A DNA stretch of 34,222 bases, from NCBI GenBank assembly GCA_019648995.1, contig BLXT01007741.1:1036318-1070539 (forward strand). Reading direction: 5' to 3'. Position numbers and translations under genes: made by a program. Every line of letters begins with the position of its first letter. The stretch's first letter is position 1. Source of the stretch: Plakobranchus ocellatus. Lineage: Eukaryota > Mollusca > Gastropoda > Plakobranchidae. The notes beneath the pieces were generated by a model. It had not been told where the DNA came from, did no database searches, and saw only the letters and a list, made by a program, of their open reading frames with translations. Positions 1 to 10,364 of the stretch are shown here, in pieces.

Positions 1-1055
1 AAAGAAAAAGAAGTTTCACATAGTCCAGTAGGTAGCTCCTCTTAAAACCCCCTAATTTTGTACTTCTTGTTTCATGTATGTTGGATTCAGCAAACAATTA
101 AGACTTGAACTTTAAATTTTGATTGATAGTTTGCTTTAGAAGGCTTTGCACCAAGCTTCTATCTGGTTCTAAATCCATCCAAAATAGTGGACCCTAAGAA
201 GGAATTGTTGGTATAAAACAAAAATGACCAGGTACTTCACTCTTAGAGGGCTGATTGGCATTAAAACAGTTTGTATTATACTTCAACATTAACTTTTTTA
301 GCATTCACACAATTGACCTTGACCAAAATTTTTCAGTTCCCTTGAATTTTTCTGTCCTTCTTTTTTTTTTTATTTCCAGAACTTTTTGCAATTGGGATTT
401 TGGACATCTAAAAAGAGATGGAAAGATTTATAGTTACATGACCTACATTTATTCACATGCTTAGTGTGTAAGAGAGGATTTTATAGGAGAATTTCCTTTA
501 ATGAGAAAGGATATGAAATGTATTATCATCTTGTAAAATATATATTCAGGTCTAAGAAAATGATTAAGAAATATATCATCATGTTAAAAGATATGCCATG
601 GACAAAGAAAGTGTAAGAGTATGAAGAAATCTTTATCATCTTGCTTCTTATCAACAATATTTTAATATTGTTTGCATTAAGAGGTAATGCTGTGAACTGT
701 TAAGAAGATTCTATAGCTAGCTTAAATCTAGACAAGCAATTTAATACTGAAATAAACTTTGTGACAGGAATTAGTAGATTTCAAACTCTGCCAAACATTT
801 TTGCATTCTAGATTTTGATGATCAATCTCTTTCAATTGTGGTACTATGTATAAAACCTAATTCTTTGAAAAAAACTGAAAAAGCTTTGTAAACTGATTTT
901 ATTAGCGATATGAGGAAAAGCTGAGGACAGCCTCTGACACACATGAAGGACAGAGTCACAACAAAGTCAAACTGGAGATGAAGGATGTGAAAGATGAGTT
1001 GAGATAAACGCCCAACATACTCATCCCTTTCTTTTTTATACATATCTGACAATAC
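1..1055. other. UBR3 intron sequence, no exon seen
   Basis: AT-rich sequence to the left of UBR3 exon 3. Short open frames exist on both strands (one minus-strand frame at 822-1067 overlaps exon 3 in another phase), but none resembles UBR3 or another known domain. It is best read as intron. Confidence 0.6.
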
Positions 1056-1198
1056 CTTGCAACTCAAACTCTTCTCGGAGATGATATAAAAAACGTAAGA
1101 AGAGCCTTGGCATCATTTCCTTAGCCATTGCCATCAGTTCTGCTGGGGCTTCTGGGTATGCCTGGCTGCCACTGCGGTTACCATGACGAGAACAAAAT
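1056..1198 (-). CDS. UBR3: UBR3-like E3 ligase, coding exon 3 (last one in window)
   Basis: Read on the minus strand, the exon starts after the acceptor TCTAG (1203-1199) and ends at 1056 before a weak donor, GTATTG. It takes two bases (GG) from exon 2, so the first residues are G-F-C, which completes the end of the UBR box (the usual G-F-C after the last Cys-rich segment). It then encodes about 47 residues including MAMAKEMMPRLFLRFLYHL, an amphipathic helix matching the segment after the UBR box in UBR3. The frame hits a stop just beyond the donor, supporting the exon end. One base is left over, so the gene continues beyond the left edge. I found no further exon in 1-1055. Confidence 0.82.
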
Positions 1199-1903
1199 CT
1201 AGACGAATAAATTCAATATGTTAATTGAAAGACTTGCATTGAAAAGCAATAAATTAAATATTTACTACAGTTGTTCTGATAAAAGGTCCTGAAACAGCAT
1301 TATTAGAATAAAATTTACAAAAAAACTGTTACCTGTAGATCTTAATGTTGAGATGATAACTAAATGTATACGATATTTAAAGCCACAGGCAGAAAAATAG
1401 ACGATATGGAAGATATTCATGAACAAAAGAATAATACTGATTCATGATTTATGAAATAAGCAGAGACTTATAGAGGACATGATAACCAAACACAGATTTA
1501 AACAGAGTCTTCATATAAGGCATGTCTACTACCAACATTTTTCATATGCAAAAATGATGTGTGAATAAATAATGTTGCTTCAAAGACTTTCAAATAACCA
1601 ATGCAAATTTTGTACAATTTAAACAAGTTCCTTTCAAATCTAACCTGTACGGTCTTGAAATAAAAAAAGTTTATGCTTAAGTTTAAAATCCTGCAATTTT
1701 TCAGAGTCTAGTTATTATCAGAAATAAACAAAAAAATTTTTTTTCATAACTTACTGAAAAAGTTAAAACATGATCTTCTACTCTTAACAAACATTCAATT
1801 CTTTCACCTATGAATTGTGTACTGTATTTATTAAGCCCGATTATTGAGATGCAGATACTTGATAAGATACAACTATTACTGCTATGACCACATTTTTACT
1901 TAC
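1199..1903 (-). other. UBR3 intron 2
   Basis: Bounded by donor GTAAGT at 1903 and acceptor TCTAG ending at 1199, both read on the minus strand. AT-rich with no other recognisable feature. Confidence 0.8.
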
Positions 1904-2117
1904 CCTTCAGGTCTCATGACACTGGCATCTCCACAATCACAGGCACCACCAGAATGGCTACGAAACATGTTGTAATCGTGGCCCTCGTGGTTGCCAGCTT
2001 GAAAGCAGTCAGAGCAGATGGACATACAAGGTGAGATGCCACATGTGCGACATCTATATGCCACAAAGTTGGCTGTCCATACCAGGCCACACATCACAGA
2101 GTTGTCATATTCACGAA
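1904..2117 (-). CDS. UBR3: UBR3-like E3 ligase, coding exon 2: UBR box zinc finger
   Basis: This 214-nt exon lies between a TTTCCAG acceptor and a GTAAGT donor. It encodes nearly the whole UBR box: [18 protein letters not shown], then [19 protein letters not shown], then a [11 protein letters not shown] segment and GGACDCGD. The Cys/His zinc ligands are all present. In the UBR family this domain binds N-degron-type substrates or folds the N-terminal module; the wording [18 protein letters not shown] is diagnostic for UBR3 rather than UBR1/2. From the literature, UBR3 is a cytoplasmic/nuclear RING-type E3 of about 1,900 aa that acts, for example, on APE1 in mammals and in Hedgehog signalling in flies. 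Exon 1 contributes the first base of the initial Val codon. The RING and C-terminal regions lie outside the window. Confidence 0.95.
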
Positions 2118-3359
2118 CTGGAAATATCAATGAATGCAATCCACAAATTTTAATGTCACATATAGTATGTGAAAGAAAAACAAAAGACTTTTAGGGTGAG
2201 TGCAAGATCACAAATCAGACATATATCTAATATAAATTAGCTCCCCTCTAATCAAGCCACAAATGAGGAATAAAAAGTGTTTGTCAGAGTTGGGCAATTT
2301 TTGACAATCAGTTTCTGATAATTCTTGATTTTACTATATGATTTAAAGAAAGTATGTTTGACATTCATACAAACTTACAACTGTAAATTCAACATACTGT
2401 TGACAAAAATTTTCTTTTTCTGCGGTCATCCATTGTAAATGGGCTCTTTTATAGGAAATCGTTTTTCCATTAAAAAAAATAAAACCTCATTAATGGTATT
2501 TTGATAACAAGTAACTAACATATATCAGCCATATATTTCTTGATAATACCTGGATTATTAAAATCGAGAAAGGCAGCATTTTGTTCATTTAAAATTTGTA
2601 AGTGTTGTTTTTTATTGTTTGTTTTCTTCTCTAATTACATTGTCAAATTAGTATTAGGCTGAGTCTGCTTGAATGCTTTTCAAAAGGGAAAAAAAAAAAT
2701 ATTATAAATCCTGCATATTACAGTGCTATCTATAAGAGAGAAAGTATTTATGCTGTGCCAAAGCAGCTAATCTGCTTTGCTTGTCTTTTGCTACATACTT
2801 TGGTGATTCAATACGTCGACCAGCAAGACCTGTGTCTTCTGTAAATATATCTTTTTTGCAATTGTGCAATGAGTTTCCACAAAGCATAATATGATATTAC
2901 ATCTTGCCCTGAAATACGGGAAGGAAGGGTGTTCTTCACAAAAATAAAAGCAGCCTCGTAACTCAGACCAATGTCTGTTTTGCAGAGTTGCCTTATAAAG
3001 GCTAAAGAGTTAAATATTTTGAGCATTCTTAAAATATTAAAATATGTATTGCTACTATAACTAATCATGATTATTACAAAAGTCACCTTTTCTTCTCTTT
3101 CAATGCCTAGGTGTGTTTTGGTGAAAAAATTAATGACAATACAAACAATCCAACAGTTTTCAGACTGTTAAAATATAGAGGGCAAAATTTGTATTCATTT
3201 TCATACATGCTTCTCCCATGTATTGTAAGTTTTAAGATTTTCTTTTTCAAAATAAAACAATATTTAAATTTATAAAAACAGCTCATATGTCTGTCAGTTT
3301 TAATAAAATCTTGGGAGTGTATGACCCAATGTGAATGAGGCAGTAACATTTTTGCTTAC
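2118..3359 (-). other. UBR3 intron 1
   Basis: Donor GTAAGC at 3359 and acceptor TTTCCAG ending at 2118, minus strand. The interval at about 2740-3010 reads as coding-like sequence split over two frames (see findings). The rest is AT-rich with no identifiable feature. Confidence 0.78.
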
Positions 3360-3636
3360 CTTTCTTTCCAAAATCTTCATACGTCAATCCGCCTGCAATT
3401 ATCCACTTGCAGGAATCTATATTGTCAGGATCATCAATTGGCCTCTGTGGATCTAGAGGGTAATCGAGATGATCTGACACATTTTTTGATCTCTCAGGTT
3501 TGGATATTTCTTCTTTCAGATAAAGGGCAACTGCTCGCTTTTCACGCTTTTTGATTGCCCCTGAATTAGGGCCAGAACTTGTTGATGACATGGAGGATGA
3601 TGATGGACTTTTATGTGGATTGCTTGACCCAGACAT
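3360..3636 (-). CDS. UBR3: UBR3-like E3 ligase, first coding exon
   Basis: The open frame runs from an ATG at 3636 to the donor GTAAGC (3359-3354). It encodes 92 residues plus one base. The start is a Ser/Pro/Gly-rich disordered stretch (MSGSSNPHKSPSSSS), followed by a basic patch (KKREKR) and then PLDPQRPIDDPDN and CKWIIAGGLTYEDFGKK. The last of these resembles the W/C-x-I-I/L-A-G-G-x-x-Y/F-x-x-F segment just before the UBR box in UBR3. I chose the ATG at 3636 because it has A at -3 and fits the usual N-terminus. An in-frame ATG upstream at 3711 would add 25 residues that look like intron or UTR. Any 5'-UTR and promoter lie at higher coordinates and cannot be placed. Confidence 0.87.
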
Positions 3637-3746
3637 TTTGGGCCTCAATTTTAAATAGTCCCAAGTGAAATTAAGAGTCAAGCAAACCCACACTTTACAT
3701 TTTTCATGCAATCAAATCATGGATGAAATATCAATTCCTCCTGAAA

Positions 3747-4021
3747 AAAAAATTGAATCAGAAAATTACTTGCCTTAATAAGTATTTTAAAAAAATAACT
3801 GTATCTTCTACACATATATGTCTAGAAAAAGAATCAACACATTAAAATGAATCATTAAGGCACTTTGAAGTTTGATCCCTCCAAAAAATTGAAATCAGAA
3901 AATTACTTGCCTTAATAAGCATTAAAAAAAAATAACTGTATCTTCTACACATATATGTCTAGAAAAAGAATCAACACATTAAAATGAATCATTAAGGCAC
4001 TTTGATCCCTCCAAAAAATTG
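3747..4021. repeat. 137-bp tandem duplication (two copies)
   Basis: The block starting ATCAGAAAATTACTTGCC at 3757 recurs at 3894, and the two copies stay nearly identical to the shared end TTTGATCCCTCC plus an A run and TTG (about 3871-3891 and 4001-4021). Differences are small indels, for example an extra 7 bases near 3868 in copy 1 and an A-run length change. The copies are recent, because almost no substitutions separate them. The repeat lies just upstream of the UBR3 start codon, so it could be in its 5'-UTR, promoter or a 5' intron. Confidence 0.92.
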
Positions 4022-6330
4022 TTGCAATGGCCTAGCAAGAATCCATAAACTTCTTAAAACATGTTTAAATAAAAAAATAAGAATATGAACTTTTTTCTTC
4101 AAAGACTTTAAATAATTCTATCACACTCTTTGCAATTGTTTTCCCCAGTATGAATACTTGAAATTATCTCACGACTCTGAAGCAGTGAACATTAGCTAGA
4201 ATTTTTAGGGTTTTGACTGATCTTCATCAATTTGAAAAAATGTTTCTTTTAAGTGAGAAAACAAATTAATTATCCTAAAAATAGAGTGACATTTAAAGTT
4301 ACCTACAACTTTCTCTCTTTCATCCCTTTATAAAGTAAATCTATTTAGTTTAATAGCTCATATACTTTTTGCTTGCTCTTTTTCTTAAAATAGCTCTTGA
4401 TAAATTTTTTTTAAAATAGGAAACATGGCTTTTTGTATGAGTATCCATAGATTTTGATTCCAGTACTTTTCCTTTTACTTCTTTTAACTCTTAAATATTA
4501 AAACTTTATTTTCAGTATCAGTGTGATTCCTCTATAACTTATATTGCTGGATCATGTCAAGATTATTGCTGCAAACAAAAATACTTTTATTCTCTTGCTA
4601 TTTTTGCATATCCTCACCTCTCCAAGATTTAAATTATTGATCAAGAAAAAAAAAAATTAAAAATGCCTCAGATCACAATTTTTGCTTTTCATATGGCATA
4701 TTTTTAAACAATAAATGTAAGGCCTCCATCAACTTAGGCATAGAATAATAACATTTTTTAGGGCCTCCTATCATCAAGAGACACATTAACCCAGCTGGCT
4801 CAGTTGATATGGTCATTCAGGTAGGCGCAAGTGCCAGTTGAGAGTTAATGCCTGTTCTCTGCATCTTGTATTATATATATTTCTCTGATAATGTTTCGTG
4901 TCAAGCCACAAAATTCTTGTAATGGTCACATCAAGGAAAGCAGCAAAGAGAATATAAGCTACAAAAGGAAAAAGCAGAGGAGAAAAATACATTTTCATTT
5001 TTTTTTTATTTTGGAGATGGTTCCTTAGTGCAAAAATTCCTTCCAAACCATGTTATCATGCAAAACGAATAATCACAGCCCTTCCTGCTGAAAAGAAATG
5101 TTTCAATTTTATCTGAAGATTATCATTTTACATTTACATCATTAATTATGAAAGAAGGGTAATTTTATTTACAAGACAGGCCAAAAAATTGTCCATACTT
5201 ATGAAAGAAAAAGCATTCTTTTCAGCTTAAAAACAAAACAAAACAAAAACCCTCAGTTACAGTGCCATTTAACCATGATCACTAAGTTTTTACTTAGATC
5301 CCATGTTCATAAATGACTATAATTATAGGAAAATTTCTTTAAACCAAAAGATTTCTGACAGACAGGCACTGCCTTTAAACTGAGAGAGTCTCACCTGTCT
5401 CACCCTGAAGGACTTAAAAGAACATATATACACAAGAAAGGAAAAAAAGATGTGTACCCTCAATTCATCTACAGTACACACCCCCAATGGGAGAGGCTGG
5501 ACAGTGAAATCATAAAACAGGCTTTCAATGTTTTGTTCCATAAGGTGGGTATCTTTAATGAAATTAATGAAAAGAGAGGCTTTAAATTACTGTACCCACT
5601 GGTACTGCTTCCTATAAAAGCGACCTATAGGAGCTTGGGCGACTCTTGACTAGAAGTCCGATCCAAACTAAAATTTTTATTTAAATCCACTTACACAACA
5701 CATTATTACCCATATCACACAACCATTAAAGAGCCTCATCAAAAAATATCCTTTTTAAAAGAACAAGGACAAGACAAATTAGGTTTAATTTAGAAATACT
5801 GCTGTGAATTTATTGACAGTCAGTCATTCTTGTGTGATGCACATTCAACTCTAACAAAACTTGATTCTAAAATTCTAGACACAGGATTCAAATAGTCTAC
5901 AAATGCTTACCATATGAACATTTTCATAAGATTAAGATTTACCCTGCAACTATTATTGTACTGCAGACCTAGTTTTTGTAGTGTACTCATATAAACCTTC
6001 TCATATCAATTGTAGCCTTGCACAGTCCACAGGTTCTTTTCTTTGTAAACATTCCTGAAAGGATCCCGTATGATGAAATGAATGAGCCCATAAATAAATC
6101 CAGATAAAAATTTTCACAATTTTTTATGGAAATAAATACTGGATCTAATATGGCTAATATCTGAAATGTCATGACCGCAATAGTCACTACATGTATTGGC
6201 TACAAATTGACAATCAGAGACCTAGATTCATAGGAAACTAAGACCCTAATGTTGAAGGTTTTATAGATCCAGTCTTGTAAAAGGAAAAAAAAGAACATTG
6301 AGTTTAAACAAGATCCAGAGCTTTTTCTTA
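4022..6330. other. Intergenic / 5' region of UBR3, no gene seen
   Basis: AT-rich sequence without a supported coding frame. A TATAAAAG string occurs at about 5614 but has no supporting context. A tRNA A-box-like string at about 4796-4815 has no matching B box. No repeat longer than simple A/T runs was recognised. Confidence 0.5.
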
Positions 6331-6339
6331 GCTATCTAT

Positions 6340-7190
6340 CTACTTAAACGGATCTAGATTCTAGGTCTAATCTAGGCGCCTGATTCTAATCTAGTCTAAA
6401 CGGAGGCCTGGGCTAATCTAAATTAGATCTAGATCTAGATCTAGATTCTAGATTGGATCTTAGGTGATGCTTTGCGTTTTTATTCTTTTCTCTACACAAA
6501 AGACCATTTTGCATAAACCAACTGCAACGATGTTAAACAGCACTCACGGAACTACATATAGCAGTTTAGATCTAGAGACGATTCTTGATTAAGAGTTTAG
6601 ATAACGTAACTTGTAGATGTAGGTTTATTATAGCTACAAAAGGGTCTAGATCTAGATCTAGATCTAAACTCTAGATCGAGATCTAAGTCAACATTTTGGT
6701 TAGGCCTAACAACACCGGAAGTTTAAATAAATGAGCTCTTTTGTATCAAAATGCAAAAAAACCATACACGCGCGAGATAGGAAAATTTTTAGCCTTGGCC
6801 TTGGCCTAAACTCAGTAAACTGTCACTTACATCAGTACTTGAAGAACCAATGCGAGATTAATCTAAAATTTAGATCTAGAAGATCTAATTATTTTAGAAT
6901 TTAAGATTGAAGTCTAGAACGGTTTCTCTGATAGATCAAGACCAAATTCCCATGAAATAAGGATCTGGATTTATATTTATGCATAAAAAATAGATAAAAT
7001 CACATAAGATTCTAATTAGACCTAAAATTTAGAGACTATTAGATTTAGATATCTCTAAGCTCATCACAACGTACACCACCAATCCACTAGATCTAGATTA
7101 GATCTAGATCTATCAATTCAAGATCTCGATTTAGAACCTAGATCTAGGTCTATATATTTAGATCTTATCTAGATCTAAATGCAGAATCAG
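6340..7190. repeat. GATCTA/TCTAGA-rich region
   Basis: The hexamers TCTAGA, AGATCT and GATCTA recur many times, some in short perfect runs (for example 6420-6450, 6650-6675 and 7085-7115). They are interspersed with unique sequence including a CpG patch (ACACGCGCGAG at about 6765). The same word is scattered through the rest of the window at lower density (8385, 9945, 28160, 28500, 33470), so it looks like a genome-wide low-complexity word enriched here, not one satellite array. Confidence 0.75.
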
Positions 7191-8260
7191 TATCTCCCTC
7201 AAAGTCTAAGAAGAATGAAGATGCTCAAAATGTGCTGAAAATCAGAGAATGTTCTGGTAAGTTTCCTATATTCAGCATGATAAAAAATTATGGTAAAATT
7301 CCAGTGGGATAATCTGAGGCAGGCCTAACATTAACCAACTTCCATATCTACCTTCACAAACCCACCGACAAAATGAAGAGGTGGGCAAAGTTGTAATGTA
7401 TGTAGTGATACTTTCACACAGTCTACATAATTTTACGCCTGCAACCTCTACATTTCGCCGTTAGCTGATGAAGTTAGATCTAAAACTGATTGGACTATCC
7501 TCTAACTTGTGACATTGCTTTATCATAGGCCTACCATTTTCTGATTAGATAAAGAAAATGCACAGAATGTACTGAAAATATACTGACAAAGCGTGAATGA
7601 TTGATATTCATCAAAACCTTATATCATATTAATTTGCAACAATTTAAATTTGTAGTGGAGTCATGGTAGTATTGCTAATTCTCTGGTGCTGTTCTTCAAC
7701 AATATGGTATAAAACAGACAAGATCATGAAAACGCTTTTTTTATGCTTACAATGAAATATATGTGGTATATGAGGGTTTGCCAAAATGTGGGCTGTCATC
7801 ATAGTTATGTGCGAAAGATTTTTTACAAGCACTATTTGAAAAAGTTTAACTCATCAATACATAAATTTTGATTAATTGTGTGTGTAATGGTATACAAAGT
7901 ACTGCTTTATGTTTAAAAAATCAGTTTTGTATCCTTGCTGTCTAAATTAACCAAATAATTTTTGAGCATACTTATGATGACAAAAGCACCAAAAAAAGTG
8001 GTCACTCATCAACAAATTTTAAAGTTCATTCACCACCAAGTGAAGAGACACAGACCGATTTATTTTTCTTACATGGATTTACTCTTGCTATCCTACTCTG
8101 CATGAATATTACCTCACTGATACTCAATTGGGCTTTTCCCTTTTGTAATTGGAGATCCTTTTTTTTTCAAAATGCAGTAAAAAAAAAAACGTGATCTAAT
8201 TTTGGGGTCCACCTTTTTGCAATTGCTCATAAATAAATAAAATAATAAAATGGGCCAAGC
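7191..8260. other. Intergenic, no feature seen
   Basis: AT-rich sequence with A/T homopolymer runs (for example near 8160-8190). No supported coding frame or RNA gene. Confidence 0.5.
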
Positions 8261-8491
8261 TTATTTTCCCGAACGCTCGGATAAATAGAATCCTACCTTA
8301 TTTTCTCGAACGTTTTATTTTATAGAGAAAGAGGGAAAGAGTTTAGTAACACTGAAATACTTGTACTCATACGCAGTTGATGAAGCTAGATCTAGAAGCA
8401 AAGGTCCTCTTTAAAGTAGGCCTTAGAAGTGGTGCCTTTGCTTTCGTGAAAAAAATGACTGGACCTATTTTCCAGACTGTTCGGGAAAATA
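8261..8491. repeat. Inverted-repeat region, possible MITE-like relic
   Basis: TTATTTTCCCGAACG at 8261-8275 is matched in inverted orientation by GTTCGGGAAAATA at 8479-8491, sharing 13 perfect bases. A variant of the same motif in direct orientation lies at 8297-8312 (CTTATTTTCTCGAACG). Inverted ends about 230 bp apart fit a small non-autonomous DNA transposon, but no target-site duplication was seen at these exact boundaries. The element class is unproven. Confidence 0.4.
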
Positions 8492-9550
8492 GCCACTTCG
8501 AATAAAATATCCCACGTTTGGCTGTTCAATTTGTATCATTTGCAAAGTGTACTATTGTAAAAGCTGTGTGAGCAAGGATTTGCAATAAATCCATGTATTG
8601 GTGATTTTATGTGTTTGTAAAGTTGTGAGGGTGCAGGAATCATGACAAAAAAGCATCTACTTGGATTTATGAGTGGACCTTGCCGAAGTAAGGTTTCACT
8701 AATTGAAGTAATTCAGAGTAATTTTTTTTTCATGGAAAGTTCAAACTTATAAATTCATTCTAACGTTTTCTAAATGCGGATCAAATTATTCTGTCGTGAA
8801 AACGGAGATCTATTTTTGTAAATATTTCGGTCTTTAAAAGGCATTGGATCGAGAGTAAATGGCTTGAATCAAGCCATGAATGTGTTGTGAGCATATAAAT
8901 AGGTTAAAACAACATTTTATGAAGTTTCTCTTGCATTCTTTGGTTTATTATCGGTGTGTTCAGCATTTTATCTCACGGTGCTACTACTTCTAGCTACAAA
9001 TTCCTGTGGTTATGAACCTGACTCTGGCCCATTGATGCTTGTGGTCAGTGCATAGGCATTTGCATAGTATGTAGCGCTCATTCACAAATAATGAAGTAAT
9101 ATATAACATAAGGAGTGACCCCATTTAGAATACATGTGGTCTCTTTATTCAAGCAATAATCTCATGGTTGAGAAGCAGAAGCCACCATTGTTCATCTAAG
9201 GGTGCTTTCCTTATTTCATTCTTTATAGGCTTTCCTTCCCATGGCGCCAGACACGGGACTATATTGGCCTAGTTATGCAATTGCTTAAATTATTAGAGGA
9301 TTTGACTTAATAGATCCTTAACTTGACTCTGTATACTTAAGCAAATGACCTAGATTCCATGATCTTCACAGTCATAAAAACTGTCAGGGTTCTAAGTGAA
9401 GATTATTGACATACTGAAATTTTGTAACTCTAGAGGAATATTTATGTTTGTGTATGCGTAAGCGGTAAGGGGGGGGGAGAGGAATGATGCCTCAGGCCTA
9501 TAGTTTGGGATCTAAGGCCTGAAGTGTTACCTCCATAGGACTCATCATCC
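8492..9550. other. Intergenic, no gene seen
   Basis: No supported coding frame. A G-run of about nine bases lies near 9470. The rest is AT-rich single-copy-looking sequence. Confidence 0.5.
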
Positions 9551-9553
9551 CTT

Positions 9554-9720
9554 CAGGCAAAAATTGTTGATGGGAATTATGTCCCTTGTAGGTCTTGCTT
9601 GTTGATAAAAAGCCCCAGATATGGTTATCCATTAGAAGATGAGACAGAAAAATCATTGCTCAGAAACAAAATGTCAAGGAATGATCATGATGAAGCAATT
9701 GAAGAGTTTCAAGTTTGAAT
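9554..9720 (+). repeat. Copy A of a diverged repeat block also found at 27763
   Basis: GGCAAAAATTGTTGATGGGA and a later stretch, AATGATC..CATGATGAAGCAA.TGAAG, are shared in the same order and spacing with a block at about 27763-27960 inside a BRCA1 intron. The stretch between them is more diverged. Both copies can be read as a degenerate coding frame (AKIVDG and HDEA-E at similar positions), which suggests a transposon-derived segment of unknown family. Confidence 0.55.
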
Positions 9721-9748
9721 TGTTTATATTAGTGCTTCACTGCTTATG

Positions 9749-9935
9749 CCAGGTCTAGAATTGAGTTTGAGTTTTTGTATATAGCCAGTCCACAACAAGG
9801 TGATCTCAGGCTTTCAAGCCCTCCGTCAGGCCAGGGCGCCGGTAGCGGGGCTCGAACCCGCGACAGAAGGGTCCCTGCAGATCTCAGGGCGGACTCGCAA
9901 GCCACTGTGCTACCGACGCCCCCAGGTCTAGAATT
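9749..9935 (-). mobile_element. tRNA-derived SINE, copy 1, with target-site duplication
   Basis: Read on the minus strand, the element runs from 9921 down to 9763. It has a tRNA-like head with an A-box-like GTAGCACAGTGG and a B box GGTTCGAGCC (9858-9849), then a body with GCCTGAGATCACCTTGTTG and TGGACTGGCTATATAC, and ends in a short AAACTC-type repeat tail. The 14-bp word CCAGGTCTAGAATT flanks it on both sides (9749-9762 and 9922-9935), a convincing target-site duplication. The internal RNA polymerase III promoter is nearly canonical, so this is the least decayed copy here. Its plus strand gives the spurious open frame starting MYIASPQQGDLRLSSPPSG (about 9775-9960). Confidence 0.93.
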
Positions 9936-10364
9936 AGATCTAGATCTAGATTGTATGTTTCATTAGTGTGATAAATAAGTTAGTGCAGGACACTATTTGT
10001 CACTTTGAACTAATATTTATCTGGTAATGACAATGAAGGAATCAAGATGGTGATCAGCACTGTAACACAAGAAGTAGATGAAAAGTAATAAATGAAATGA
10101 TATGGCATAGAAAGTTAACTGACGAACAAAGGAAACAGACAAGTGATATTTCTCTCTGTGCCCCCACCCCTCCCCCAATTCTTTGGAGCAGTGCAAAGAG
10201 ACTGGATTAGACAAAATTTAAGAGTTAATAATTATAAGTAGCCTCCTGCTTCTCAAAAGAAACATGGAAAAGCTGGATAATAATTTGAAACAAAATTAGT
10301 GACTAGAACTAGTGGCTTTGAACGGTTAGCGCAAGTGTCATTTGGCAGGGGATTGCTTTGCCAG
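9936..10364. other. Intergenic spacer between SINE and Ty3 relic
   Basis: No supported gene. It may contain the degraded 3' end (right LTR) of the Ty3 element, but no LTR pair could be recognised by eye. Confidence 0.4.

Noticed and set aside
822-1067. Minus-strand frame overlapping UBR3 exon 3, considered as the next UBR3 exon
   Set aside because: It is in a different phase from exon 3 and its residues do not resemble UBR3.
4796-4860. tRNA-like A-box string (TGGCTCAGTTGATATGG) as a tRNA gene or SINE
   Set aside because: No B box at the expected distance and no cloverleaf seen.
9775-9966. Open frame starting MYIASPQQGDLRLSSPPSG
   Set aside because: It is the reverse strand of SINE copy 1 and contains no domain; such peptides are annotation artefacts.
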